From: Enterobacter ludwigii
GTDB lineage: Bacteria > Pseudomonadota > Gammaproteobacteria > Enterobacterales > Enterobacteriaceae
NCBI GenBank assembly: GCA_900068845.1
Contig: CEFQ01000010.1
Coordinates: forward strand, 601,326 to 665,325
Length of the DNA: 64,000 bases
Reading direction: 5' to 3'
Shown: positions 33,960 to 43,168 of the stretch, piece by piece
Numbering within the stretch: the stretch's first letter is position 1
Layout of the letters: every line of letters starts with the position of its first letter
Translations under genes and position numbers: made by a program
The notes under the pieces: generated by a model
Databases searched by the model: none
What the model saw: the letters and a program-made list of their open reading frames with translations, nothing else
Told to the model about the DNA's origin: nothing

Positions 33960-35630
33960 GTGGCAAAACGTAATCCTTATGCTCAACGCGAATGGCTGCC
34001 TCACGAAAAACCGATGCTGCCGGGTTCGCCTTCAACGCCGCTGCACTCGCCGTCGAAGCGCATCGCCTTTGGCATCATCGGTCTGCTGATTTCCATCACC
34101 GGCGCACTGAGTAATGCGCTGGTCTCTGCCAACCTCACCAATCTGCAAGGCACTTTCGGCGCATACAGCAATGAGATCGCCTGGCTGCCCGCGGTGTATG
34201 TGATGGGCAATATTTCGATCAACCTGCTGCTGGTGAAGTTTCGACAGCAGTTTGGCCTACGGCTCTTTACCGAAGCGTTTCTGGTGCTGTACGTGATCGT
34301 GGCGTTTTTCCATCTCCTCGCCAACGATCTCAGCTCGGCGATTATCGTGCGTACCGCACATGGCATGGTGGGGGCGGCGCTCAGTTCGCTCGGCATCTAT
34401 TACCAGATTCAGGCATGGCCTGCGAAGCACCGCCTCAAGGCACTGGTTATCGGTATTACCGCCTCGCAATTGGCGATCCCGCTGGCGCGTTTATTTTCCA
34501 CCGAACTGTTGCAACTTGAAGCGTGGCGCGGCCTCTATCTGTTTGAACTCGGCCTGGCGCTGATTGCGTTAGGCTGCGTACTGGTCGTGAAGTTGCCGCC
34601 CGGCGATCGCATCAAAGCGTTTGAAAAAATGGATTTCCTCACCTTTATGCTCATGGCCCCGGGTATGGCGTTGCTGTGCGCGGTCTTGTCGCTGGGACGC
34701 ATCGAATGGTGGTTTAGCACGCCCTGGCTCGGGGTGGCTCTGGCGCTGGCGTTGGTATTGATCGTGGCGGCGATAGTGGTGGAGCACAATCGCAAGAATC
34801 CGTTGCTCAACACGCGCTGGCTCAGCAATGGCATGATTGTGCGGCTGGGCATTGTGATGATTATGATGCGCATCCTGCTGGCGGAACAAAACACCGGCGC
34901 GGTGGGATTCCTGCAGCAGCTGGGCTTACTTAACGATCAAATGCGCGGCCTGGCGTTAGCCATCATTGCTGGGGTGATTTGCGGCATGATTGCCAGTGCC
35001 TTAACGATTAAACCGACGCATCTGAGCTGGCCGATTGTTGCCTCGCTGGTGATAATGATCGTCGCCTCGCTGATGGATGCGCAATCCAACCCGCTGACGC
35101 GTGCCCACAATCTCTATTTCAGCCAGTTTTTACTCGGGTTCGGCAGCGCCTTCTTCCTTGGGCCGGCCATGCTACTGGGGATTGGTGGGGTGGTAACGCA
35201 GCCGAAGAACCTCGTCAGCTTCTCCGTGCTGTTCGGCATGAGCCAGAACTTAGGCGGACTGATCGGCGCAGCGATTCTCGGTACCTTCCAGACGTGGCGC
35301 GAAAAGTATCACTCCAGCCTGCTGGGGGACCAGCTGTCGCAGCTCGATCCCAACGTCACTGAACGACTTAGCCAATACAGTTCATTATTTAGCAGTCAGC
35401 TGCCCGATAACCTGTTGCTCAGCGCGCAAAGCAGCGCACAGCTGCAAACGGTGGCCACGCTGCAGGCCAACGTGCTGGCCTATAACGACACCTATCTTCT
35501 TACCGCCGCGCTGGCGTTCGTCACCTTAATTTGGGTGCTGTATCGCCTAACGCGTTTACGCTATCTCACCTGGCGACAGACTAAAATGAATGCGGCACAA
35601 CCCCCAGTAACCCCGACGGAGAATTCATGA
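33960..35630 (+). CDS. DHA2-type MFS multidrug efflux transporter
   Basis: A 556-residue inner-membrane MFS protein with about 14 helices, typical of the EmrB/DHA2 group. The first periplasmic segment (LQGTFGAYSNEIAWLPAVYVMGN) is characteristic. A large extra periplasmic loop lies near the end (LSQLDPNVTERLSQYSSLF), as in pumps that work with an adaptor and outer-membrane channel. It starts at GTG 33960, 2 nt after the marR stop, and overlaps the adaptor gene by 4 nt. Substrates are unknown. Confidence 0.9.
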   Translation: MAKRNPYAQREWLPHEKPMLPGSPSTPLHSPSKRIAFGIIGLLISITGALSNALVSANLTNLQGTFGAYSNEIAWLPAVYVMGNISINLLLVKFRQQFGLRLFTEAFLVLYVIVAFFHLLANDLSSAIIVRTAHGMVGAALSSLGIYYQIQAWPAKHRLKALVIGITASQLAIPLARLFSTELLQLEAWRGLYLFELGLALIALGCVLVVKLPPGDRIKAFEKMDFLTFMLMAPGMALLCAVLSLGRIEWWFSTPWLGVALALALVLIVAAIVVEHNRKNPLLNTRWLSNGMIVRLGIVMIMMRILLAEQNTGAVGFLQQLGLLNDQMRGLALAIIAGVICGMIASALTIKPTHLSWPIVASLVIMIVASLMDAQSNPLTRAHNLYFSQFLLGFGSAFFLGPAMLLGIGGVVTQPKNLVSFSVLFGMSQNLGGLIGAAILGTFQTWREKYHSSLLGDQLSQLDPNVTERLSQYSSLFSSQLPDNLLLSAQSSAQLQTVATLQANVLAYNDTYLLTAALAFVTLIWVLYRLTRLRYLTWRQTKMNAAQPPVTPTENS

Positions 35631-36718
35631 GCCAACAGGACGACATTCAGGCTGCAGAGCGCGAGCGCACTAACCGCCGACGCATTCTTTCGATCGCCGC
35701 CGGCAGCGGCATTGTTATCGTCGGTGTACTGGTTATTTTGTATGCCTGGCAGTTGTGGCCGTTCACCAGCACCATACAATCGACGGAAAATGCCTACGTG
35801 CGCGGTCAGGTCACCTTTATCAGCCCGCAGGTCAATGGCTATCTCACCGAGGTTAACGTCGTTGATCTGCAGCCAGTGACCAAAGGCCAGTTGCTGATGA
35901 CCATCGACGATCGTATCTATCGTCAGCGAGTGCATCAGGCGCAGGCGCAGCTGGATATGAAAATCGCCGCGCAGAACAATAACCAGCAGCAGCGCAAAAG
36001 TGCCGAAGCCAATATTCTCAGCAACAAAGCGGCGCTGGAGAATGCCAAAGCCCAGGCGCTGAAAAGCAGCCTCGACCTGAAGCGTGTGGAGAATCTGGCG
36101 GCCGACGGTTCGCTGTCGGTGCGTGAACGTGACGCGTCGCGTGCGGCTAATGCACAGGCACAAGCGCAATTGCGTCAGGCGGATGCGCAGGTTGCCGTTT
36201 CACAACAAAACCTGCAAACCGTGGTGGTAAATCGCGCGTCACTGCAAGGCGATGTCGCCAGCGCGCAGGCAGCGCTAGAACTGGCAAACATTGATCTGGC
36301 GAATACGCGCATCATCGCGCCGGACAGCGGTCAGCTCGGCCAGCTGTCGGTGCGTAAAGGCACTTATGTCACCGCTGGCACGCGGTTAACCTCGGTGGTG
36401 CCGGAGAATAAATGGATCATCGCCAACCTGAAAGAAACTCAGCTGGCTCGCGTGCGTCCCGGCTTGCCGGTAAGCATTCGCGTCGATGCGCTCGACGGTA
36501 AGCATTACGACGGCCGGGTGGAGTTTATATCGCCTGCCGCCGGTTCCGAATTCAGCGCTATTTCACCGGATAACGCCACCGGCAACTTTGTGAAAATTGC
36601 CCAGCGCATTCCTGTGCGTATCAAAATTCTCAACGATGATCTGCAGGCCCTGCGCCCAGGCATGTCGGTGGAGGTGCACATTGATACTGCTGCTGAACCA
36701 CACAAGGATGCGCCATGA
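35627..36718 (+). CDS. HlyD/EmrA-family periplasmic adaptor
   Basis: A 363-residue membrane-fusion protein with an N-terminal anchor helix (about 20-42; GSGIVIVGVLVILYAWQLW). Next come the lipoyl half-motif ENAYVRGQVTFISPQVNGYL, a long Gln/Ala-rich coiled coil (about 100-215), the second lipoyl half (IIAPDSGQLGQLSVRKG) and a beta-barrel (PGLPVSIRVDALDGKHYDGRVEFI). It links the MFS pump to the outer-membrane factor encoded next; the genes overlap by 4 nt at both ends. Confidence 0.93.
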   Translation: MSQQDDIQAAERERTNRRRILSIAAGSGIVIVGVLVILYAWQLWPFTSTIQSTENAYVRGQVTFISPQVNGYLTEVNVVDLQPVTKGQLLMTIDDRIYRQRVHQAQAQLDMKIAAQNNNQQQRKSAEANILSNKAALENAKAQALKSSLDLKRVENLAADGSLSVRERDASRAANAQAQAQLRQADAQVAVSQQNLQTVVVNRASLQGDVASAQAALELANIDLANTRIIAPDSGQLGQLSVRKGTYVTAGTRLTSVVPENKWIIANLKETQLARVRPGLPVSIRVDALDGKHYDGRVEFISPAAGSEFSAISPDNATGNFVKIAQRIPVRIKILNDDLQALRPGMSVEVHIDTAAEPHKDAP

Positions 36719-38085
36719 AGCGCTTACTGCTAGCCACCTGCGTGGCATTAATGGTGAGTGGCTGTGTAACAGAAGTGGAAAAAGCGCCATCCTCGTTGCC
36801 GATTCCAGACAGCTGGCGTCAGCAGGTGGGGCCGAGCGCGGCACCTGAAGCGCAGTGGTGGCAGAACTTTGGCGATACGCAGCTCAATCGCCTCGTCAAT
36901 CAGGCATTGCAGCACAACAGCGATGTCCTCACGGCGCGTTCGCGTGTGGATCAATATCGCGCCGAGTTGCGTGCTGCGCAGGGTGATAATTTCCCCACGC
37001 TGTCAGCGGGCGTGGCGGCCACGCATCAGCGTGCGCTGTCGGCGGCGACCGGTCAGCCGTATGAAAGCGCGGTATTTCAGGGATTGCTGCAGGCCAACTA
37101 TGAAGTGGATTTATGGGGCAGCCGCAGTAACAGCATCCGCGCCGCAGAAGCTTCGCTGGATGCGCAGCGTGCCGCCTCCTCTGCCGCCGAGTTAACCGTT
37201 GCCAGTTCGGTGGCCTCGGGCTATCTCAGCCTGTGCGCGCTGGACGAACAACTGCGCGTCACCGAAGCCACACTGGCGACGCGTGAGAACGCCCTCAACC
37301 TCGCACAACGTCAGTTTGAAACCGGCTACACCTCGCGCCTCGAGTGGATGCAGGCAGCATCGGAATACCAAACCGCTAAAGCGCAGATCCCGCAGTTGCA
37401 GCATCAAATCGAGCAGCAGGAGAACGCGCTCAGCGTGCTGGTGGGCATGAATCCGCGTGAAATTGCGCGCAGTAGCCAGTTTGATCATATCAAGCCGCAG
37501 ACATTGCCCTCGCTGCTACCGTCGCAGTTGCTGAATCGCCGGCCGGATATCGTGCAGGCACAGCGCCAGCTGCTGGCTGCCGATGCTTCGCTGGCGTCAA
37601 CGCAGGCCAAACTGTTGCCATCGCTGAATCTCACCGCCAGCGGCACCTTGCAAAGCAGCGAACTGCATCAGCTGTTAGATAATCCGTTCCGCTTGTGGAG
37701 CATTGGCGGCAGCATTTTGGCTCCACTGCTGAATCGTGAAGCGCTCACGGCTCAGGTGGATGTGGCAATGGCGACGCGGAATCAGGCGCTGTACGGTTAT
37801 GAGAAAGTGGTGCGTAATGCCTTTTCCGATGTGGATAACGCGCTGGATGCGATTCGCCGCAGTCAGGAGCAGCTGACGGAGTTGCAGAAGCAGGAGCGTT
37901 ATGTGGCGGAAGCCTATCGCATTGCGCATAACCGCTATCAAAACGGCTACGCATCCTATCTGGATGAGCTGGACGCGCAGCGCACGCTATTCAGCACCCA
38001 GCTAAATATTGTGTCAGTCAAAAATACGCTGCTGTTAGCCCAGATTGATCTCTACCGCTCACTCGGCGGCGGCTGGCAGGGTTAA
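36715..38085 (+). CDS. TolC-like outer-membrane efflux lipoprotein (NodT family)
   Basis: A 456-residue outer-membrane factor. The signal peptide ends in lipobox VSGC (C17), predicting lipidation. The family motif WWQNFGDTQLNRLVNQALQHN follows, then two OEP repeats with the conserved NRRPDIVQAQRQLLAADASL. It completes the tripartite pump that spans both membranes. It is the last gene of the operon. Confidence 0.93.
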   Translation: MKRLLLATCVALMVSGCVTEVEKAPSSLPIPDSWRQQVGPSAAPEAQWWQNFGDTQLNRLVNQALQHNSDVLTARSRVDQYRAELRAAQGDNFPTLSAGVAATHQRALSAATGQPYESAVFQGLLQANYEVDLWGSRSNSIRAAEASLDAQRAASSAAELTVASSVASGYLSLCALDEQLRVTEATLATRENALNLAQRQFETGYTSRLEWMQAASEYQTAKAQIPQLQHQIEQQENALSVLVGMNPREIARSSQFDHIKPQTLPSLLPSQLLNRRPDIVQAQRQLLAADASLASTQAKLLPSLNLTASGTLQSSELHQLLDNPFRLWSIGGSILAPLLNREALTAQVDVAMATRNQALYGYEKVVRNAFSDVDNALDAIRRSQEQLTELQKQERYVAEAYRIAHNRYQNGYASYLDELDAQRTLFSTQLNIVSVKNTLLLAQIDLYRSLGGGWQG

Positions 38086-38316
38086 ACATCATGCTACAAG
38101 GCCATTTTTCGGTAGGAGTTCCGCCGTATATCGGTCTGCAGCTGGTTTTAAATCGGACGTAAATCGTGATTAAGTGATTCATGCTTCTTTTTACTTGTCT
38201 TTACAAATAATGTTATTATCCGCCCGCTTTACACAGTCTGAACGGAACAGTGTTGGTAAGTTTACCGGCGCGGTCGTAAGCCTAAGCGGCTTGCAGAGAC
38301 AGGGGAAGAAAAGGAA

Positions 38317-38709
38317 ATGATGAACAAAAAAATCGGTTTAGCGTTGTGGGTAACAGCGGTCCTGTTAACCGGCTGCGCACCGCGTACGGCACCCATCCAG
38401 AATGTTAGCCAGACCGTAGGTCAAGGCTACTCAGATGATCAAATGAAGCAAGCGATCGTGCAGGCGGGTGCCGCTAACCATTGGGTGATGACGCCAGCAG
38501 GTCCCGGCGTGATGAATGGTCACCTGGCCGAGCGCGGTCACACGGCGGATATCCGTGTGAATTACACTGCGAACAGCTATCAAATTCAGTATGTCAGCAG
38601 CCAGAATCTGAAAGCAGGTAGCGGTCAGATTCACCGCAACTACAACCGCTGGATTCAGAACCTGAGCCAGGGCATCCAAACGCGCCTCGCGGTTGAAGTC
38701 GTTAAATAA
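38317..38709 (+). CDS. Predicted outer-membrane lipoprotein of unknown function
   Basis: A 130-residue lipoprotein with lipobox LTGC (about C20). The mature domain begins after a short linker and contains GYSDDQMKQAIVQAGAANHWVMTPAGPG and YTANSYQIQYVSSQNLK. This alternating pattern looks like a small alpha/beta fold, as in other enterobacterial lipoproteins of unknown function. Two ATG codons are adjacent (38317, 38320) after AAGGAA. It sits alone between the efflux operon and the ape cluster. Confidence 0.8.
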   Translation: MMNKKIGLALWVTAVLLTGCAPRTAPIQNVSQTVGQGYSDDQMKQAIVQAGAANHWVMTPAGPGVMNGHLAERGHTADIRVNYTANSYQIQYVSSQNLKAGSGQIHRNYNRWIQNLSQGIQTRLAVEVVK

Positions 38710-38772
38710 GCGCGAAGCGAGATGGCTGACATAATGTTGTAAAGTTAGCCGCAACGCTGCCGAAATAGAAAC

Positions 38773-38797
38773 AGGCGGGCCTTGTGCCCGCCTTGTT
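38773..38797 (+). terminator. Hairpin terminator after the lipoprotein gene
   Basis: Stem AGGCGGGC / GCCCGCCT (38773-38780, 38786-38793) with loop CTTGT, followed by a short, imperfect T-rich tail. It separates the lipoprotein from the ape cluster. Confidence 0.65.
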
Positions 38798-38898
38798 AAT
38801 CGGCGACATCCGCATGGGATGACGGGTAAAGAGAGCAAGGAAGGGATGCCGTGCAGCGAAAATCTGACCATCCCTGAGGCTGAAGAAAGAATACAGGT

Positions 38899-39636
38899 AT
38901 GAAACTCGCTTACTCCCTTGTTGACTGGCACGCCATCGCGCCGGGCAACAGCACCGCAGAACAGTGGCAACGCTGGGCGCAACAGGCGCCGGCGTTGGAT
39001 GCCACGCAACCTATCGCGAAACCCCAATTTTTGCCGATGATGACCGCGCGTCGTCTCAGCGCCGGTAGCCGTGCTGCCGTTGAATGCGGGCTGGCGCTGC
39101 TGGCGCGGCAACGCGTGGATGCCATCGTCTTCACCAGTCGCCACGGCGAGCTGGAACGTAACCTGCGCATTCTCACCGCGCTGGCGGAACAGCAAGCGCT
39201 GTCGCCAACCGATTTCGCCATGTCGGTTCACAACTCTGCAGTGGGTAGCTTAACCATCGCTGCGCGTCAGCCGCTGGTGTCATCCTCGATTTCGGCCGGC
39301 ATCGATAGTTTCCAGCAAGGACTGATTGAAGTGGCGGCGCTGCAACAGGCGGGATACGCGCAGGTGTTGCTGGTGGATTTTGACGGCGTGGTACCAGATT
39401 ACTACCGTCCCTGGCTGCCGGAAATCGATCGCTTCAATGCGCCGTATGCGGTGGCGCTGCTGCTGCGTGCTGGCGATGAGTGGTGCTGCGAGGCGCGGGC
39501 CGGCAAACCCGCAGAGTCGCACAACGATCTGCCGCAAAGTCTGCAACTTCTCGCGGCCGTACTGCGTGACACGCCAGGCTTCAGCGTTGCCGGCGAGCGC
39601 CATCAGTGGATCTGGGAGCGTAACGATGGTGGATAA
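38899..39636 (+). CDS. apeC: Ketosynthase-like chain length factor, aryl-polyene cluster
   Basis: A 245-residue beta-ketoacyl-synthase N-terminal-like protein (PF13723). It lacks the active-site cysteine: the position equivalent to the KS elbow reads SVHNSAVGSL. In the characterised aryl-polyene pathway this CLF pairs with the ApeO ketosynthase and helps set polyene length. It is the first gene of the cluster here. Its stop overlaps the next start by 11 nt, implying translational coupling. Confidence 0.85.
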   Translation: MKLAYSLVDWHAIAPGNSTAEQWQRWAQQAPALDATQPIAKPQFLPMMTARRLSAGSRAAVECGLALLARQRVDAIVFTSRHGELERNLRILTALAEQQALSPTDFAMSVHNSAVGSLTIAARQPLVSSSISAGIDSFQQGLIEVAALQQAGYAQVLLVDFDGVVPDYYRPWLPEIDRFNAPYAVALLLRAGDEWCCEARAGKPAESHNDLPQSLQLLAAVLRDTPGFSVAGERHQWIWERNDGG

Positions 39637-40423
39637 TTCGCTAACCGAGGCGCGTCCCGGTTTCAATTATTACTGGCGACTGGTGATGACTGGCGTCAGC
39701 TTTACGCTGTTCAGCGTGGGCGGTCTGTTGCTGTCGCTAATCTGGTTCAATTTGCTGCTTTTAGTGCAGCGCGATGGCCTGCGCCGTCGCCACATCGCCC
39801 GCAGTAGCATCGCCTGGAGTTTCCGCTGCTTCCTGCGTTTCTGCCGTTTTGTCGGTGTGTACGATTACCAGATTATTGGCGCTGAACAGCTGCGTCAGGA
39901 TCGCGGCTGTCTCATCGTCGCCAATCATCCGTCGTTAATCGATTACGTGATGATTGCTTCAGTGCTGCCGGAGATGGATTGTCTGGTCAAAGCCGAGCTG
40001 CAGCACAATATTTTCTTTCGTGGCGTGATTCGCGCCGCCGATTACCTGATTAACAGCGAAGCCGATACGCTGCTGCCGGATAGCCAACAGCGGCTGGCGC
40101 GCGGCGATACCCTCCTGATTTTCCCGGAAGGCACGCGCACGCGCTATGGTGAACCGCTCAAGCTGCAGCGCGGTGCCGCGAATATTGCGGTGCGTGCTGG
40201 ATGCGATTTGCGTGTGGTGCATATCAGCTGCACCGAGCGCATGCTCGATAAGCAAAGCCGTTGGTATCAGATTCCGCTGGTTAAACCGATTTTTACTGTA
40301 CGCGTCCAATCGCGAATTGCTAGCCACGCCTTTAGTGAAGCGGAAGAGGATGCGCAGCCGCTGGCCGCACGTCGCCTGACGCGACATCTGCAACAGGCGC
40401 TGGTGCCTGACGAGACCAACTAA
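39626..40423 (+). CDS. apeD: Lysophospholipid acyltransferase-like protein ApeD
   Basis: A 265-residue PlsC-type acyltransferase with an N-terminal membrane segment (GVSFTLFSVGGLLLSLIW). The catalytic H-x4-D motif is NHPSLIDYV, and the substrate-binding block is FPEGTRTRYGEPL. In aryl-polyene clusters it is thought to help attach the polyene acyl chain to a lipid. The ATG at 39626 lies inside the end of apeC. Confidence 0.88.
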   Translation: MVDNSLTEARPGFNYYWRLVMTGVSFTLFSVGGLLLSLIWFNLLLLVQRDGLRRRHIARSSIAWSFRCFLRFCRFVGVYDYQIIGAEQLRQDRGCLIVANHPSLIDYVMIASVLPEMDCLVKAELQHNIFFRGVIRAADYLINSEADTLLPDSQQRLARGDTLLIFPEGTRTRYGEPLKLQRGAANIAVRAGCDLRVVHISCTERMLDKQSRWYQIPLVKPIFTVRVQSRIASHAFSEAEEDAQPLAARRLTRHLQQALVPDETN

Positions 40424-40426
40424 GTT

Positions 40427-40684
40427 ATGCAAGTACTGATTAACGACATCAAACAGATGATTATCGACACGCTGAATCTGGAAGATATCAGCCCTGACGA
40501 CATTGAAACCGACGCGCCGCTGTTTGGCGAGGGGCTAGGCCTCGATTCAATCGATGCGCTGGAACTGGGACTGGCGGTGAAAAATCGCTTCGGCGTACAA
40601 CTCTCTGCCGAGAGCGAAACGCTGCGCGCGCACTTTTTTTCCGTGGCAACACTGGCCGCGTTTGTTGAACAACAGCAAGCCTGA
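40427..40684 (+). CDS. apeE: Acyl carrier protein ApeE
   Basis: An 85-residue ACP. The phosphopantetheine-attachment serine is in GLDSIDALEL. It is one of two ACPs on which the polyene is built. It begins 3 nt after apeD. Confidence 0.92.
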   Translation: MQVLINDIKQMIIDTLNLEDISPDDIETDAPLFGEGLGLDSIDALELGLAVKNRFGVQLSAESETLRAHFFSVATLAAFVEQQQA

Positions 40685-40695
40685 GAGCAGTCAAC

Positions 40696-40950
40696 ATGAT
40701 GAACAAAACTGAAATTTACCAGGAAGTGGCTTCGCTGCTCACCTCGCTGTTTGAAATTGAGCCGCAGGATATTCATCCCGAGGCTCGCCTCTATGAAGAC
40801 CTTGAGCTGGACAGCATCGATGCGGTCGATATGGTGGTGCACCTGCAAAAGCGTACCGGTCGTAAGATCAAGCCGGAAACCTTTCGCGCGGTGCGAACCG
40901 TGCAGGACGTGGTTGACGCCGTCGACCAGCTGATGCGCGACGAAGCCTGA
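40696..40950 (+). CDS. apeF: Acyl carrier protein ApeF
   Basis: An 84-residue second ACP with the attachment serine in ELDSIDAVDM. It differs clearly from ApeE outside the DSID core, so the two carriers probably have distinct partners (starter loading versus elongation). It lies 11 nt after apeE. Confidence 0.92.
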   Translation: MMNKTEIYQEVASLLTSLFEIEPQDIHPEARLYEDLELDSIDAVDMVVHLQKRTGRKIKPETFRAVRTVQDVVDAVDQLMRDEA

Positions 40951-40954
40951 TCGC

Positions 40955-41509
40955 ATGCTGTTGCGGCTGTTAAACGGACTGGCGCTGCTGGCGTGGCCGT
41001 TTCTGGTGTGGCTGACCATCACCCAGCCACAGTGGCGCGCTGTGACGGGCTTGCTGGCGCTGCTGTTTGTGCTGCGCGTCTGGCGTTTACGTCGTGCAAC
41101 CGGCCCGATGGGGCGCGTGATGCTGCTGCTGGCGGTGGTGGGCACCGCGTTATGTCTCGCCAGCCTGCTGCTGCGATCGCAACATCTGCTGTTGTGGTAT
41201 CCGCTGGTAGTCAACGCACTGATGCTGCTGCTGTTTGCTGCGTCGTTGTGGAGCCCTATGCCACTGGTGGAAAGGCTGGCGCGGCTGCGCGAACCGCATC
41301 TGCCGCCGCGCGCGGTGCGTTATACCCGTCGCGTGACGCAAGTGTGGTGCGGCTTTTTCATCTTCAATGGCAGCGTGGCGCTTGTCACCTGTCTGCTCAA
41401 TGATGTCACGCTTTGGACCCTCTGGAATGGGGGCATCAGCTATCTGCTGATGGGGACGCTGATGGCTGGCGAATGGCTGCTGCGTCAGCGCATAAGGAAA
41501 CAGGCATGA
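40955..41509 (+). CDS. apeG: COG4648-type membrane protein ApeG
   Basis: A 184-residue integral membrane protein with about five hydrophobic segments and very Leu-rich helices (LLNGLALLAWPFLVWL, LLALLFVLRVWRLRR). It is found at this place in aryl-polyene clusters. Its role is unknown, perhaps membrane anchoring of the synthesis complex. It overlaps apeH by 4 nt. Confidence 0.82.
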   Translation: MLLRLLNGLALLAWPFLVWLTITQPQWRAVTGLLALLFVLRVWRLRRATGPMGRVMLLLAVVGTALCLASLLLRSQHLLLWYPLVVNALMLLLFAASLWSPMPLVERLARLREPHLPPRAVRYTRRVTQVWCGFFIFNGSVALVTCLLNDVTLWTLWNGGISYLLMGTLMAGEWLLRQRIRKQA

Positions 41510-42834
41510 ACCCACATAGCCTCCGCGAGTGGCTCACCGCGCCAGACCGCATTGTTGCCTGGCATGGCCAGCAGCAACATACGCTACACACCTTGCGTCA
41601 GCAGGTGCAGGCGCTGGTCGATCGGCTGCAACACCAGCCGGGCCAACATTGGGCGCTGTGTTTTGACAATAGCTATGCGTTTACTGCTGCGCTGCTGGCG
41701 CTGTGGCACGCCGGAAAAACGCCGGTAATGCCTGGACATTGCCGCGCGGCCCAGCTGGAAGAGATGGCCGACAGTCTCGATGGGGTAATCAGCGATATGC
41801 CGCTGGCGCTATCTCTGCCGCAGCTGCGCTGGGATGGCGCCATGGCGAGCGGAACGTTGCCCGCGATCGCCGCCGACGCCACGCTGGTGCTGTTCACCTC
41901 TGGTTCGACCGGCACGCCGCGTCGCGTGGTGAAGTCGCTGCGCGCGCTGGAACTTGAAGCCTGCTGGCTCAATACCTTATGGGGCGCACGATTACGCGAT
42001 TGCCATGTGATTGCCTCCGTCAGCCATCAACATCTGTATGGCCTGAGTTTCCGCATCATCTTGCCGATGGCGCTCGGTTTACCCTTTGCCGCGCAGCAAA
42101 TTTTCTACAGCGAACAGCTGGCCGACCAATCGGCCGATCGTCGCTACGTCTTTATCAGCAGCCCGGCGTTTCTGCGCCGGCTGGATCCTGCGCTGGCCGG
42201 ACCGCGCTGTGAACTGATTGTGTCCGCCGGTGGCGCGTTGCCGTGGACAGCCGCGCAGCATGCACAACAGGCGCTGAGCTGCACCGTCGATGAAATTTAT
42301 GGCAGCACCGAAACCGGCGTGATTGGCTGGCGCTGCGCCACAGAAGAGAACGCGCTGTGGCACGGTTTTCCGCATATCACCTTGTGCGAGGAAGACGCTG
42401 GGCGCTGGCGGGTATTTTCCGCCCTGCTGGAAACCGATGACGGTTGCGCGCTCGACGATCGCATTGTGCTGCAGTCGTCGGGCCAATTTCAGCTGGCGGG
42501 TCGCCATGATCGCGTGGTGAAGATTGAAGATAAGCGCGTCTCGCTGAGTGAAATTGAACGCCGCTTGCTGGCGTTGCCCGGCGTGGAAGATGCCGCCGCG
42601 CTGGTGATTCAGCGTCACGGTCGTCACGCCATTGGCGTGGTGCTGGCGCTGCCCGACAGGGTGGATGCGGTTACGCTACGCCAGCTAAAAATTGCGTGGA
42701 AACGCGCGCTGCAACCCTGGCTGGAGCCGTTGGCGATGCCGCGCTACTGGCGCGTGGTGACGTCGATTCCGGTCACGGCACAAAGCAAGCGCGCCTGGCC
42801 ACAAATTGAGGAGTTGTTTGATGTTGCCGGTTGA
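41506..42834 (+). CDS. apeH: Aryl/acyl-ACP synthetase (AMP-ligase) ApeH
   Basis: A 442-residue adenylate-forming enzyme. The ATP-binding P-loop is LVLFTSGSTGTPR near 130, and DEIYGSTETG lies near 263. The C-terminal segment holds the GRHDRVVKIEDKRVSL hinge. In characterised clusters it activates the aryl starter (4-hydroxybenzoate type) and loads it on an ACP. It starts at ATG 41506 inside the end of apeG. Confidence 0.9.
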   Translation: MNPHSLREWLTAPDRIVAWHGQQQHTLHTLRQQVQALVDRLQHQPGQHWALCFDNSYAFTAALLALWHAGKTPVMPGHCRAAQLEEMADSLDGVISDMPLALSLPQLRWDGAMASGTLPAIAADATLVLFTSGSTGTPRRVVKSLRALELEACWLNTLWGARLRDCHVIASVSHQHLYGLSFRIILPMALGLPFAAQQIFYSEQLADQSADRRYVFISSPAFLRRLDPALAGPRCELIVSAGGALPWTAAQHAQQALSCTVDEIYGSTETGVIGWRCATEENALWHGFPHITLCEEDAGRWRVFSALLETDDGCALDDRIVLQSSGQFQLAGRHDRVVKIEDKRVSLSEIERRLLALPGVEDAAALVIQRHGRHAIGVVLALPDRVDAVTLRQLKIAWKRALQPWLEPLAMPRYWRVVTSIPVTAQSKRAWPQIEELFDVAG

Positions 42835-43168
42835 ATTGCATGCCCAGCAGCAGGGCGATGCACTAACATTGCGCCTGCGCGCCGCCGCCGATCTGCTTTG
42901 GTTCCGCGGCCATTTCCCGACGTTGCCGATTCTGCCCGGTGTAGCACAACTCGATTGGGCACTGCATTACGGCCTGACGCGTTTAGCCATCGGTAAATCC
43001 TTCGCCGCGATTGACAATATTAAGTTCCAGCAGCCGGTGCCGCCGGATGCCGAACTGGAGTTGCAACTGCACTGGCAGGCAGAAAAATCGCTGCTCAGTT
43101 TCAGCTACAGCGTGATCAATGGCGCACTGGCGACGGTAGCCAGCAGCGGGAAGATCCGCTTGTGTTGA
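42821..43168 (+). CDS. apeI: 3-hydroxyacyl-ACP dehydratase subunit ApeI
   Basis: A 115-residue FabA/FabZ-like hotdog protein (LWFRGHFPTLPILPGVAQLDWALHY matches the FabZ HFP-x-P-x-x-PG pattern). It has the histidine of HFP. In the pathway it forms a heterodimer with ApeP to dehydrate the growing chain. The ATG at 42821 overlaps apeH by 14 nt. Confidence 0.88.
   Translation: MLPVELHAQQQGDALTLRLRAAADLLWFRGHFPTLPILPGVAQLDWALHYGLTRLAIGKSFAAIDNIKFQQPVPPDAELELQLHWQAEKSLLSFSYSVINGALATVASSGKIRLC

Noticed and set aside
38431-39231. 266-residue minus-strand open frame
   Set aside because: It spans the opposite strand of the lipoprotein gene, the terminator and apeC, so it is a shadow.
40420-41214. 264-residue minus-strand open frame over apeE-apeG
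   Set aside because: Antisense to two unmistakable ACP genes and apeG.
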